Shown piece by piece: positions 1-10,349 of a DNA stretch of 64,000 bases. The notes below the pieces were generated by a model. It ran no database searches and was not told the DNA's origin. It saw only the letters and a list, made by a program, of their open reading frames with translations. The DNA comes from Myoxocephalus aenaeus (taxonomy: Eukaryota; Chordata; Actinopteri; Perciformes; Cottidae): NCBI GenBank assembly GCA_038501785.1, contig JBAMJR010000161.1, positions 5,545,001 through 5,609,000 of the forward strand, in the 5' to 3' direction. Position numbers and translations under genes: made by a program. The first letter of the stretch is position 1; each line of letters begins with the position of its first letter.

Positions 1-601
1 CTAAACTAATCATAAGCTACATGTTGTATTATTTAAAGCTCCAAGAGCCATGCAAAGTGTGTATCATGCCTTTAAAACACAACACAAAGAAAGTTCCCCA
101 ATCTAATTTCCTTCAATGGTAATTTTGTCAGATTATTATCAAGTCAATTTCCTGGAGCCTGTTCTTACACAAAGTGATGGCGTGATGATGGATTCATTGG
201 AAGAATGCTTTAATTGTGGAGGATGGCTGCTTTTGGGGAGGAATGCGGGCACAGATGGGCCCTGAGCTTGATGGAGGTATTTTTCCGTCCTCAAAGGCTA
301 TCAGGAGTCATTGCCAAGCTGGCGAGAGATATAATTAGACTACAGTCAGGAGCAGGTCTACATGTAAGCACCAAAATAAAACAATCCCAAAGCTGGTACT
401 GTCCTATTAAGGTAGAGGGTTTACAGGGGCATTATGGGACATATAAATGCTTCCACACTGTAAAACACATTACTATTAAAACGACTGGATAGATTTGGTA
501 GCGTATTATTTACTGATCCATATTGCTTTACTCTTGTTACCCTATTAAGGTTACTGGAGACTAAAACTACCACAGAACACAGCTGACATCCATCAAAGGG
601 C

Positions 602-603
<2 letters not shown>
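1..603. other. Noncoding stretch, no gene recognised
   Basis: The short open frames here have no recognisable domain, no splice-bounded exon structure and no promoter context. The sequence looks like ordinary AT-leaning teleost intergenic or intronic DNA. Confidence 0.6.

Positions 604-643
<40 letters not shown>
604..643. repeat. (CA)n microsatellite
   Basis: An uninterrupted CA dinucleotide run of about 20 units is visible. It is likely length-polymorphic. Confidence 0.97.
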
Positions 644-647
<4 letters not shown>

Positions 648-1675
648 TATTCATACCTGCAGGCAAGCTAGAGTCTCCAGTCAACCTGATTTGCATGTAT
701 GTGGAATGTGGGAGGAAATGTGAGCATCGCTACAGACAGAGATGCTGCTACCACGGACGACACCAAGGACATGTCCTCACTATTGTTTTGGGTGATTTGG
801 GACATCAAAATGGTAGTTTATATGCTACCACGTTTGAAGCTGATTCTGGTAAAAAAAAAAAAGAAGAAAGAAATGTTGTTCATATTCCTGAAAATGGACT
901 GTTCGAGGCCAGAAGAATTAAAGAGATTTAATATGTATCCACCAGACTTGTATGCCTGGCATCTGGGAGAAGGGTTTGAAATATTTAAAGAGATAAAATA
1001 AACACTCTAATCAATATGGAAAATGCAGAGGAAAATCGTTATCTGCTCTTCTACGGGTCGAGTCACAAGATTCTAAAAGGGCGCGGTTGCGGTGGGAGAA
1101 TATGGACTATTTCTGAAATCCTGGCTCTGGCCCTAAAAACATAGTCCACACAGGGACACACCAAACGCCCTTTGGTTGACTGAGCTTTACATTTACAGTA
1201 TGATACGCATAATAATTTCATTTGGCTTCCTGGATCCTCAGAAGCCAAAATAGTGAGATAAAGAAAGAAAAGCTAAATAGGCAACATCTCAGAGAGCAAG
1301 AGCTCTGAACAAGTCACATCTCTGGCTAATGCCTTCTCCGTGTACTGTCACATATACAGGTGAAAAGAGCAGTAGAAAGTCTGCCTGAAAACAGATGAAA
1401 AAATAAAAAGATATAAATAAACGCTTCTCCATTATTTACAATTTGCCTTGAGACAGGAACAAAAAGATAAGGCAGCATGACACAGCCGCTGGCCTCAATT
1501 TCAGCAGTGATTTGGTTAAATCTAATATCTAATCACAAATCGTCAATAATGGCGAGAGGGCAGAAAGAGAAAAAAGCAACAATAAAAAAAGAGTTTAAAA
1601 GAGTATATGTAATCCAAGAGTTTACTCGTGGTGCAGGAGTCTGTCAGTATACGACGACCAACCAGTTTCAAAGTA
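644..1675. other. Noncoding stretch
   Basis: I see no supported gene. Overlapping small frames near 695-1001 contain a short A-run and have no domain similarity that I recognise. Confidence 0.55.
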
Positions 1676-1680
1676 TTTGA

Positions 1681-1773
<93 letters not shown>

Positions 1774-1785
1774 GAGTATGTGTGT
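1676..1785. repeat. (GT)n microsatellite flanked by a 15-bp direct repeat
   Basis: A GT run of about 43 units (roughly 1684-1770) lies between two copies of TTTGAGTATGTGTGT, at 1676-1690 and 1771-1785. The flanking duplication suggests that the array grew or was copied by slippage or unequal exchange. Both strands give long Val/Cys or Thr/His frames, which are artefacts of the dinucleotide. Confidence 0.95.
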
Positions 1786-4700
1786 TTATGTGAGAGAGTG
1801 TGAAAGGATCTCTATTAATCTCTTGCATTACTGCAGTTATTTCCACTCTCTTCATCACCAGCAGCATGTGCTCTGTGAGATTTAAAAAATTTAAATCTGT
1901 AATCTGTCAGCATTATGAGGTTAACACACACATCCTCTCCGTCACCATGACTCTTGCTTCCCGTGGCCCGACATACATCACGAGGACCTGACACGGCCTT
2001 TTGTGGCTCTGGCTGGGAAAGACTCAGCGACCAGTGTCTGTAATTTCTCAACAGCGGTAAAGACATGCTGCTGGGCCCTTGAGAAAAATTATAGAAATGC
2101 GTCTAAAAAAAAAGAAGAAAAACAAGCTGCAAAGCGCGAGGAAGCCTCTAATTGTTTCCCCAGTGTATGTGACCCAGTGACTCTGGAGGAGTTCTTACTT
2201 GTTCCTTTACTACGGATAAACCAGCATTCATTATTGATTTGGTGCCACAGACTCTTACACAACACGGTTTTATGAGTGGGCCCTAGTGTTTTCTTAGTTT
2301 GGTTGCATTAGCCTCCCTAATACACCCTTTTTCACCTTTCTTACACACAGTGCCTTATTTTCCTAAAACTCTGAATTAATAACCAAGACTGAATAAATTG
2401 AATGGGATTAAAGCTTGAACGACAGTGACCCATATATGAATATTAGGTTGATGGAAGACACTCCAACGTAGCCCATTTAGCCAGCTCCATGTCATGTCTT
2501 CATACGACAGGCTTTTACTAAGCTCCTTAAGAGCCTGCCCCTGGGGGATCTATGGTAGGCTGGAGGTACTGACTCAGGCCTTATCTACACTAATTTACCC
2601 CATGAATTCGACGGGCCCTCGCTTCTGTGTCCTTCCAGACCCACACAATACTCACTCCACGTTAAGAAAATGAGGAGAGAAAGGGGGCTTAACGATTGCT
2701 TAGTTGGATAAGAAGCTGGGGAGGGGGATAACGCACACTCTGCCACATCAACTTTACCTGGACAGTAACGTTCATCCCGGGGATTTGAAAGTGTTGATTC
2801 CCTGTCACTTGTCTGTCTATCCTCAGGGTGGATTAAGTGGAATAAAATGCAATTTAAATCATATGGATTAAGGTGAACTTTTCGCAAACAAACAGGCCAG
2901 GCTTCACCCCCGTCAGCCACAAAGTAGCGACGGGATGACGGCTTCTTTGTTCCCTTCAGACTTACCTTAAATTCTTTTTGACAGACAATTTAAAATTCAA
3001 ATGAGATGGCAGGCTGCAGATGTGGACTTTTAGAGGACAGAAAGTGCCGGGGCCACAGAAATCTATACATAAATTTCAGAGTTAGTCGTTTGTCATATCA
3101 TACTGCATGTGCAAGAGGCCTATATGCAAATCATAGCCTGCAAATAAGTGTGACACTTTCCCAAAGTAGAATCAATGGAGTGTTCGCAAACTTGCATCCA
3201 CTGCTTCAGTGGACTGACTCCTGTACGCCAGTTAAAAAGGCCATTCATGTCTTTTACATGTTCCACATGAATGAAATGAACTGAGCTTCATCCCAATCTA
3301 GGTTTATGTAAGTAAAGCTCTGCATCTGAGAGCCTCTCTCCCGATCATGGCAGCCGCCCGCCCACGCCTCCCATCGTCTCTCCCTCTGTGATGCATTTTT
3401 AAAAAGTCTCCTTTTAAAAAGGAAAACAATTCAAAATAGCTCCTCACTGCTGCCGCATACTTGGTTATGTCCCGGATTTCAACTCAGCAGGCTTCATCAT
3501 CTGCCTGTGTATTATTGAGTGTGAATTTTATAATTATTAAATAAATAATAAATAAACTTCTGGCAGACAGTGAGTGGAGACATACTGTGTGACATCTGCT
3601 TTGTAGTTAGAATGGCGATGTCCAAAAGAAGCTTGTTTACTAAGCAGACATTGGTCTTTGGCAGGGAAACCTGTTAGTCAGGGGAGATGTTTTTGGGCCA
3701 TGAACAATGAAAAATCGCTGTTAAATATGTTATGTGCAGTAGACTTGAGGCGTATCTTTGTGCCTCAGGCCAAAACCATTTTGTTAGTCAAACAAAGACT
3801 CTTTCATTTTCTCACGGATTTAACAAATATGTCTTCTCCATTATTAAAACGAATATGACACAAGTGGATCTTGTAAAATGACTTCAGTAATATCAGGGTG
3901 ATTTTTTTTGGCAATTATGTCACAAGAGGTGTGATTTAATGCTGATGAATGCGCATCCTCCTGAGCAAATACGAAGAGACAAGTTTATCCTCCATCATTA
4001 GTCACTGTACATCTACGTCTGGATTGTGATTATGAAAGAACTCAGATGACATCACGATACACAGTGTGACTTGTGTTTAAAATACGCTTTTGTTGGGGCC
4101 GATTCAAAACCTGAAGGACTTTGAATCATTTACATTGAAGTGATAGTAGCGTTAAAACTGATTTATCTCACTAAACACACCTCTTCTCTTGCACTTGAAC
4201 AGAAGAGGACATCTATATATATATATTTGTATGTCTGCTTTGTAAGACATTCCTACACACTGTGACTTTAAGTGCATCAGCCATCAAGGCCAACGCAACC
4301 ATGTAGCTTATTTCCTTGGAAATGTAGTGAAATATAATATGCATTAAATCCCAATTCTCCCCAGCTGGCTTTTCCTTATTGTGTGTATGACATTGCGAAG
4401 TGGTGAACACAGTGCAAGAACAATGACAGACTTTTCTTCAGGTGTGGGATAGGCAGTGATGGGACATGTTTTTCAGAAGGTCAGAGGTATCCATTTGGGA
4501 AATTACTCAGCTCCTGCTCCTGCTGCTCCAAGACAACACGTCAAACACAATGAAGAATATTAGAAAACACAAATAACCTTCCGCATCCTCTCTCATACAT
4601 GCAACCACACACCTCTGCATATACACAGAGGAGCACGCCTTCCATCCACGCATCTGGATGTGAGAGCAATAAGGAGAGCGTGCGGGGAGAGGCTCTGAAG

Positions 4701-5246
4701 GCTAAAAAACAAGAGGGCTCCCGGGCCAATGAGCGCCTCATCCATGTTAAGCCAGGCCAAGGCGTACTCAGGTGTATTCACTTTAGGTCAGGAGGAAGCC
4801 TCGCTGACCTTTGCGGCAGGCCGGGAGTCTCACTGAGCTTTTCTTGAGCAGCCCGGAGACTCGCAGGGTAAACAATAGACTCAGTGCTGCACTTTGAAGC
4901 ACCGTGTCAGTGTGTGCGCCTGTCAGTGATCACATGTTGACCACTTCGCCGAGGCCCTGAGGCTTCAAGTCCAATATGTCCGGCTAATGAACACCTTCAG
5001 CGAGCAGCGTTCTCTGTAATTATTCTCCAACTGCTGAAACACGATGCTCTGATTTTGGCTGCCGTGATTGTTACACGGCTCAAGCACAAGGCCAAGACAT
5101 TTTCAGAAGAAGAAAAAAAAAAAAGAAAGAGAGAGAGAGAGAAGAATGGATATTAAAACAGCAGGGAACTTGAAAAATAGCACTTTGCTGGACTTGCATA
5201 CAAAGTCTGAAGGGCCAGAGAGAGAGAATTCATAAGCAGCGGAAGT
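1786..5246. other. Noncoding stretch with a canonical octamer motif
   Basis: No gene is supported. A perfect POU-octamer ATGCAAAT occurs at 3124-3131. Short open frames such as 2585-2920 (minus) and 3006-3284 (plus) lack recognisable domains. The 4.9-5.1 kb part is somewhat richer in GC and lacks obvious repeats, so it may hold conserved noncoding sequence, but only alignment could show that. Confidence 0.5.
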
Positions 5247-5268
5247 AGCAGCAGCAGCAGCAGCAGCA
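5247..5268. repeat. (AGC)n trinucleotide repeat
   Basis: About seven AGC units in a row, with no coding context. Confidence 0.9.
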
Positions 5269-6290
5269 TGCATAATCCTTCGCGTGATATCGAAGACACA
5301 CATACAATATAAATTAACGCAATTTGGCGGCAAATCAAAATCCAGAGAGTGCTAATCAAATTTCATAGGGTGTTTTTTAAATGCGTGCAACAAAAACTAG
5401 GAATTGTATGCGTCTGCGTTATTATCACCCATTAAGCGCTTCTGTCATCAATAGTGTGGTATGCATGCCAAATAAAAGGCTGGATCGTTTCCTAAATGCT
5501 TAGGTTTCAGGGACACATTGCTTATTCAAAGAATCACCATGACAACTCGTGCTTGACATTTTCCCTCCCTCTTCCCTTTTTGGGATTTAACTCTCACAGT
5601 TAATTATTCTCTCTACCGTTGACTACAATGGGGCTATTTATCGTGAAGCCTCTGCCATGTGTCCAGCAATACTAAGAGTGGAAAAGGGCCTGCAGCATCA
5701 TGCCAGCGCTGTGAATTCATACTTTCTTCTTCCACGAGCACCTTGTGCATGTGGTTTCTACAGCTGTCACAGGAATTAGAGAGATGGGAAAGTGAGATTG
5801 TTTACTATGAAGAATTGAGTCATGGAAAAGGTCAAAAGATCAACGATGAGAAGAGGTAGATTCATAGGCAGCTCGATCAGAGAAAGGCCGGGAAATAATA
5901 CCGAAATGCACACTTGTTGTTGCTATATGATAAATGCATATCCTTATTTAACCTCATTGAACCACATGCATTGCGATTAATTCAAATTGAGCGAAATGTT
6001 TATCCACCAAAGGAACCAATTCATGTGCAAAACTAAGAAGAAGAAAATATAAAATAGGCAAATGGGGATCCCCACGTATGCATGTGGCAGACCCTGCTGC
6101 TCCTCATCACAACAGATGGAGGTAGCTGCTGCAAACTGGTGCCAGATCCCACTCTCATTAAAGAAATACAATCTTATCTAGCCGGGGCGATTTGATTCAG
6201 TAATTCTTCTGTTTCATTTCCGTTCAACTTTAGAGCTCGCAATTTCATTTGCCTGAAGCAAGTCACCGGGCTATTTCATTTGCGTTAAAG
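5269..6290. other. Noncoding stretch
   Basis: I see no supported gene, RNA or mobile element in this segment. Confidence 0.55.
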
Positions 6291-6299
6291 GGAGAGAGA

Positions 6300-6344
<45 letters not shown>
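6291..6344. repeat. (GA)n microsatellite
   Basis: A nearly pure GA run of about 26 units. It is followed immediately by CpG-containing sequence (6345-6370) that leads toward the CpG-rich segment downstream. Confidence 0.96.
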
Positions 6345-6346
<2 letters not shown>

Positions 6347-7104
6347 TGGCTGCGCGTCGCGCTGCTCCATCACGCACACAAGATGTCTTTATGCCCAAGT
6401 AACAAGTGCTCTGAGCAATTGTCACATTATTTATCTTCTGCATTAACGTTTGCAACACGTTACATCTGGCAGCGTGGGTAAAAGACACAGACATACACAC
6501 ACAGACACACAAACAGACACACACATTTATCCATCGTTCAAATCCCTGCCTCTAATGAGGCTCCGTTCAAGTCAAATCCAAATTGGAAGTGTCCAGCCGA
6601 CGTGCTTTCGTGCCGTTTGCAATGCGCTGCGTCGATGCCGCGCCACCAATGTGCCGCTCTTTATCTTTACGGGCAACACAAATACAAGTGGTATAATAAT
6701 GTGAGAGCAAGTGTATCCCGATGTGCCCGCTTCCTCCTGCATCCCTCTCATAACTCACTCACCGCGCACGCAGCCTTGATATTTCTCCCCCAGCTGCTCA
6801 TCAAGTATCATGACATGACTCACCTGCCTGGTCGAGATGTAAATCCCCCCATGCCTTTTGCTTTTCTGAGAATAAAAAGCCGGGACAATGTTTCACTGTT
6901 TCGGGCTCTTCACTTGCGGTGTCGGGTATACTCCAAATATCCGTTACAGTCTCGCACTGCTTCTGTTCTTCGGGAATGACCTTCCTGCGTCTCTCGTTAT
7001 CCTCCTCTCATTTTAATGGATTTCTCCCGCGTTATTGGGTCGCTGTTGTTGTGTGTGTGTGTGTTTTTTTTTGTCTTCTTCTCTCCAGCGGAAAGCTCTC
7101 CTCC
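6345..7104. other. Noncoding stretch with moderate CpG content
   Basis: A 125-codon frame at 6602-6979 overlaps sequence with scattered CpGs but has no recognisable domain. It may be an upstream part of the promoter-like region that follows. I cannot support a coding call. Confidence 0.4.
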
Positions 7105-7240
7105 TAGTCCTGGCGCGTCTTGATGCTTTTTGCCTGGACTCTTCGGTTCAAACACGAGCTTCGCGGGAGCGCGCGGCGCGATCCCGGGTGAATATTCGGG
7201 AGCGCCGATTGGAGATGGAGAGGAGAGTTACTAGGTAACC
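7105..7240. promoter_or_regulatory. CpG-dense promoter-like segment with CCAAT box and RFX X-box
   Basis: About 13 CpG dinucleotides fall within roughly 70 bases (about 7143-7210), far above the surrounding sequence. ATTGG (a reverse CCAAT box) lies at 7208-7212. GTTACTAGGTAAC at 7227-7239 fits the RFX X-box pattern RYYNYY-N-RRNRAC exactly. CCAAT next to an X-box inside a CpG cluster is typical of ubiquitous or ciliary gene promoters. No recognisable first exon lies on either side, so direction and target are unknown. It could also be a CpG-rich enhancer. Confidence 0.5.
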
Positions 7241-7751
7241 AAGGGCACACGCATCATACATGAAAAGGAGCAGAGGATGTATACCTCCCGACTGCTCTGC
7301 CCTTCTGGACTGCCGTATTTGACAGGTCATCAAAAATGGCTTTTTTTCTTCTTTCATGTTTCACTGAGGGGCCACACTTCTCTCTCACAAATAGCATCCT
7401 ATTAAAAGGCATCATTCTTTCTAGGGCAGTTTGGTCCTATGGGGATTTTTTTTTTATACCACATATTTCCTGTTTAACGATATAAATATGAACTTGTTAA
7501 AGATACGCCATATTTGCAAAGATAAAGTGTTGAAAAGAGCGAAGATGACTTTACTGAATGAAAAGTTCCTGAAATGCTGAATAAGTAACAAAAAAGAAAT
7601 GTGACATTCCATTAACGGTCAACTCTTCTTTAGAAGACTTACTTATGGTGAGGGAAATTATGAATTAGTTAAATGGATAAAAAAATGATATACAGGATCA
7701 CACATTCTGAGCAACAGTCAGGGGTTTCAAACATCTGAGCAATTTCCTCAT
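7241..7751. other. Noncoding AT-rich stretch
   Basis: No gene is supported. This is the left flank of the hAT element; its last eight bases (ATATATAT, 7752-7759) form the target-site duplication. Confidence 0.55.
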
Positions 7752-8259
7752 ATATATATTAGTGCTGTCAAGCGATTAAAATATTTAATCGCGATTAATC
7801 GCATTTATGTCATAGTTAACTCGCGATTAATCGCAATTAATCGCATTTTTTGCATTTTAATGCTCTTATCAACATGAAAAAGTGGATTGGCTTGCTTTAT
7901 TTTATTGAAAAACAACTGCCAAACAGGGCGGTACAAAATAAAATCACTGCACATTTCAGGTAAACAAGGGTTTACAAAATAAAATTATAGAGTGCACCAG
8001 GCATGAAAACGGGTCAGGGGTGAAAAAGGTGAGAAGGATATTACCCCTCTAGGAGGGTCCGGGGGCATGCTCCCCCGTAAGAAACATTTAAATATTCCAT
8101 ATTTTAAAGCATCAATCTGATGCATTTTGAGATGCTTTTTTTGCCAACCTGGGGAGAGCTGGAGAAACTTAACTTCAGCCATGAGTCAAAAATTATTATG
8201 GCCTCCTTACTAAGTATTATGCAAGCCATTTCATGCCAGCCTGTCACTGGGTCTAACAT

Positions 8260-8480
8260 TTACAGTATATGAGGCACAATGTGGTAAGGGAGAGCATGGC
8301 TGCCTTTGTTAGCATAATTTATATATTTGATGCAGAGAATGCATCTGGCGAATCCCTGCCTGTTGATTTTGGAGAATACATCTCCTAGATGAAAGGACAC
8401 CTCTTGCCCTTTTATTGAGACCTTGCCTTCCAGTTTTAGCCACGACCAGTTCCAGCTGCATTTCAATAATCCAACTGTTT
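8260..8480 (-). pseudogene. Zinc-finger N-terminal remnant of an hAT-type transposase
   Basis: The minus-strand reading contains ARCILCIKYINYANKGSHAL followed by YHIVPH. This gives a CxxC pair, an INYxNKGSxAL core and two downstream histidines, resembling the BED/TTF-like zinc finger at the start of many fish transposon proteins. A WSWLKLEG segment lies just upstream. No catalytic (DDE) or dimerisation region follows in frame, so only the DNA-binding head survives. The family match is from memory and the fragment could be decayed sequence of another zinc-finger gene, but its position inside an hAT element supports the call. Confidence 0.5.
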
Positions 8481-8542
8481 AACAATGGCTGCATCCTTCT
8501 CCCCTAACACACTCATTCTGCAAAAATAATGTTTGTATTAGT

Positions 8543-8848
8543 TAGGGTGACCAGACGTCCTCTTTTTCCCGGACATGTCCTCTTTTCGAGACCTAAAAAA
8601 AGCGTCCGGCAGGGATTCCAAAAACGTCCGGGATTTTGCTACGTGCGGGAAAATAGTTATTACCCCCTTACAAGTTTTGGAAATGGTATCTCCCTCACGT
8701 TCCACCTTCTTGCGCAAGCTCTGACTGTAGAGAGAACTGTCATTGGTCGACCGATCTCAACGTAAATGTAAGTTCACGGCATGCTACACACTACTGCTAC
8801 CCCCCCCCCCCCCCCCCCCCCCCTCCGCGACGAAGTGTCCTCCTCCTC

Positions 8849-8886
<38 letters not shown>

Positions 8887-8902
8887 CCACCCCCGAAGTG
8901 TC
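8543..8902 (+). mobile_element. hAT-type MITE, copy 1, right end missing
   Basis: It begins with TAGGGTGACCAGACGTCC and is nearly identical, base for base, to the complete element at 55509-55886. The few differences seen include one substitution (CTCTG versus CCCTG), a small indel before the C-run and microsatellite lengths. Homology stops after GAAGTGTC at 8902, so the last roughly 30 bases with the right inverted repeat are absent and no duplication is found on the right. It sits inside the hAT element 7760-9523. Confidence 0.85.
8800..8884. repeat. C24 homopolymer followed by TCC/TC repeats
   Basis: A run of 24 C (8800-8823) is followed by TCC units and then a TC run to 8884. The same block exists in the second MITE copy with different lengths, so it is a family-specific internal feature. 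Confidence 0.93.
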
Positions 8903-8990
8903 AACCTTGATATATAACCTATATATTGATATATAAGTCATTAAATACTCGTCATGCATTATATTGCATTGCATATAATGTGTGCTGGTC

Positions 8991-9020
8991 AATTAGTCTA
9001 AAATTAATTTTAGACTAATT
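8991..9020. repeat. 30-bp perfect palindrome
   Basis: The left half AATTAGTCTAAAATT is followed at once by its exact reverse complement. Short outer arms (CTGGT and ACCAG) can extend the stem with a small mismatch. It lies inside the hAT element and has no coding role. Confidence 0.95.
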
Positions 9021-9709
9021 TTTACCAGCGTACTTTGACGTCAAAATGCGTATCCGCTACGCAAATTGCATACAGGTTGGCAGGTCTGCTTATTGATAGA
9101 ACGGTGGACCACTTTACCTTCTGTCAGTCCCCTCACCTCAAAATCTACCTCCTCAAAAATGGTAGCGTTACGCCGTGTTCACGGCTTAAGCTAATCATTT
9201 CCCACCGGAGCTTTAGCTAGCTGGCTAACGTTGCGTTCTCTCCTGCTGTGTTCAATGTGTTCACTCGCGCTCCCTTCTGGCACGCGCACCTGTTCGCAGT
9301 TCACTGAATATCATTCATTTTGCCGTATCGCGCTCACCATTCATTCATTTCAAACCGTAACGTTAGCCTAGCTTCCAAGCCCAAACGGCGTGCCTATTGT
9401 TTTGCTTCCGGTTGAGCTACATCCGGCGTGGTGCTCGCGTAAAAAAAAAAAAAAAAAAATTAAAATGCGTTTAAAATTGGTTTGCGTTAACGCCGTTAAT
9501 AACGCGCTAATATGACAGCACTAATATATATACATATCTAATAGAGGGCGTTCACTTAACTACACATTAACATTGTGTAATTATAGTGTGGTTTCCTGTG
9601 TGCATGGAGTGTCAGGTGCTGAGCTGTATTCCTCAGGCTTTGCAGCAGCTCAGCCACACCTCCCCAATAAACCTGAGCTTGCATTACTAAGTTTCCTGTA
9701 ATCGCATGC

Positions 9710-10117
9710 TGAAACTCCTTAATTGATTTATTTGTCGGATCGCAAAGGTTTGTGACTGTGGATTTACAGAAATGCTCTGTAGATAGCCATATATGTGAGC
9801 CTCACATGATACTATGGAACAGTTTATCCCCCAACAGAAGTCCGCTCACTCTGTTGACATTTTTTAATCTGGGTTGAAAACACATCTCCACTCCTTGGCC
9901 TTTAAATCCATTTGAGATCAATACTGCATCATCGGTGCTTTGTCTGTCTGCATTGTTCCTCTATTGTCCTCGTGTTTATGTTGTCCTTTACGCGTTTGTC
10001 AGTTTACTGAAGGTGTGCAGCGCTTTGGTCGACATGATCTGTTTTTAAATGTTCTCCACAAATAAAGGTGTTCTCAAGATCAAGTTAAAGAAAGAAAGTG
10101 CATTTTAAGGAGTTTCA
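9710..10117. repeat. Segment bracketed by a 13-bp perfect inverted repeat
   Basis: TGAAACTCCTTAA at 9710-9722 is matched by its exact reverse complement at 10105-10117. The enclosed 382 bases include a LINE 3' remnant. This could be a small terminal-inverted-repeat element or a foldback; no convincing target-site duplication is seen outside the arms. Confidence 0.5.
9805..10080 (+). pseudogene. LINE (L2/jockey-like) 3' end remnant
   Basis: The plus strand encodes LWNSLSPNRS, then LTLLTFFNLG, a stop, and KHISTPWPLNPFE. This is the decayed C-terminal tail (LWNSLPxxIR...TFKxxLKTHLF) of fish L2-like reverse transcriptases. Downstream are GCAGCGCTTTGGTCGAC and an AATAAAGGTGTT tail, typical of LINE 3' untranslated ends. 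It has several mismatches and a stop, so it is a dead fragment. Confidence 0.7.
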
Positions 10118-10284
10118 ATGTAAGTAATAACATTGCTTTATTGTACGCAAAAGTGCTGAACTGTATCAACATATACCACAATAAATGCATAGCAATGAGT
10201 GACCAGTAAAGATCATTTAATGCAACTATTACCATCACAATACAGCAGCCCCTCTTACCTATTTAACATCTTATGATTGTTTAT

Positions 10285-10287
<3 letters not shown>

Positions 10288-10344
<57 letters not shown>
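10288..10344. repeat. (AT)n microsatellite
   Basis: About 28 AT units. It is followed by a short duplication of CATGGCACTCTG at about 10353-10376. Confidence 0.95.

Positions 10345-10349
<5 letters not shown>

Larger units (their letters stand above)
7760..9523 (-). mobile_element. hAT-superfamily DNA transposon, degenerate, with nested MITE
   Basis: The ends are an 11-bp perfect terminal inverted repeat, TAGTGCTGTCA at 7760-7770 and its complement ending at 9523. An 8-bp direct repeat ATATATAT flanks it (7752-7759 and 9524-9531). Eight-bp duplications and TAGNG termini are hallmarks of hAT elements; because the duplicated site is itself AT-repeat DNA, the duplication alone is weak evidence. 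The left subterminal zone repeats the palindromic GCGATTAATCGC several times, as expected for transposase binding sites. The interior holds a minus-strand zinc-finger remnant (about 8260-8480), a truncated MITE (8543-8902), a 30-bp palindrome (8991-9020) and a 19-base A-run near the right end. No full transposase frame remains, so it is non-autonomous. Confidence 0.85.

Noticed and set aside
1622..1885. Thr/His and Val/Cys repeat frames over the GT array
   Set aside because: They are translations of a dinucleotide microsatellite. The same applies to frames near 31.3-31.6, 54.1-54.4, 57.2-57.5 and 57.7-58.0 kb.
8529..8765. Frame of 72-78 codons shared by both MITE copies as a possible conserved gene
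   Set aside because: Its conservation follows from the near-identity of the two MITE copies; it has no domain, and the element is of a noncoding type.
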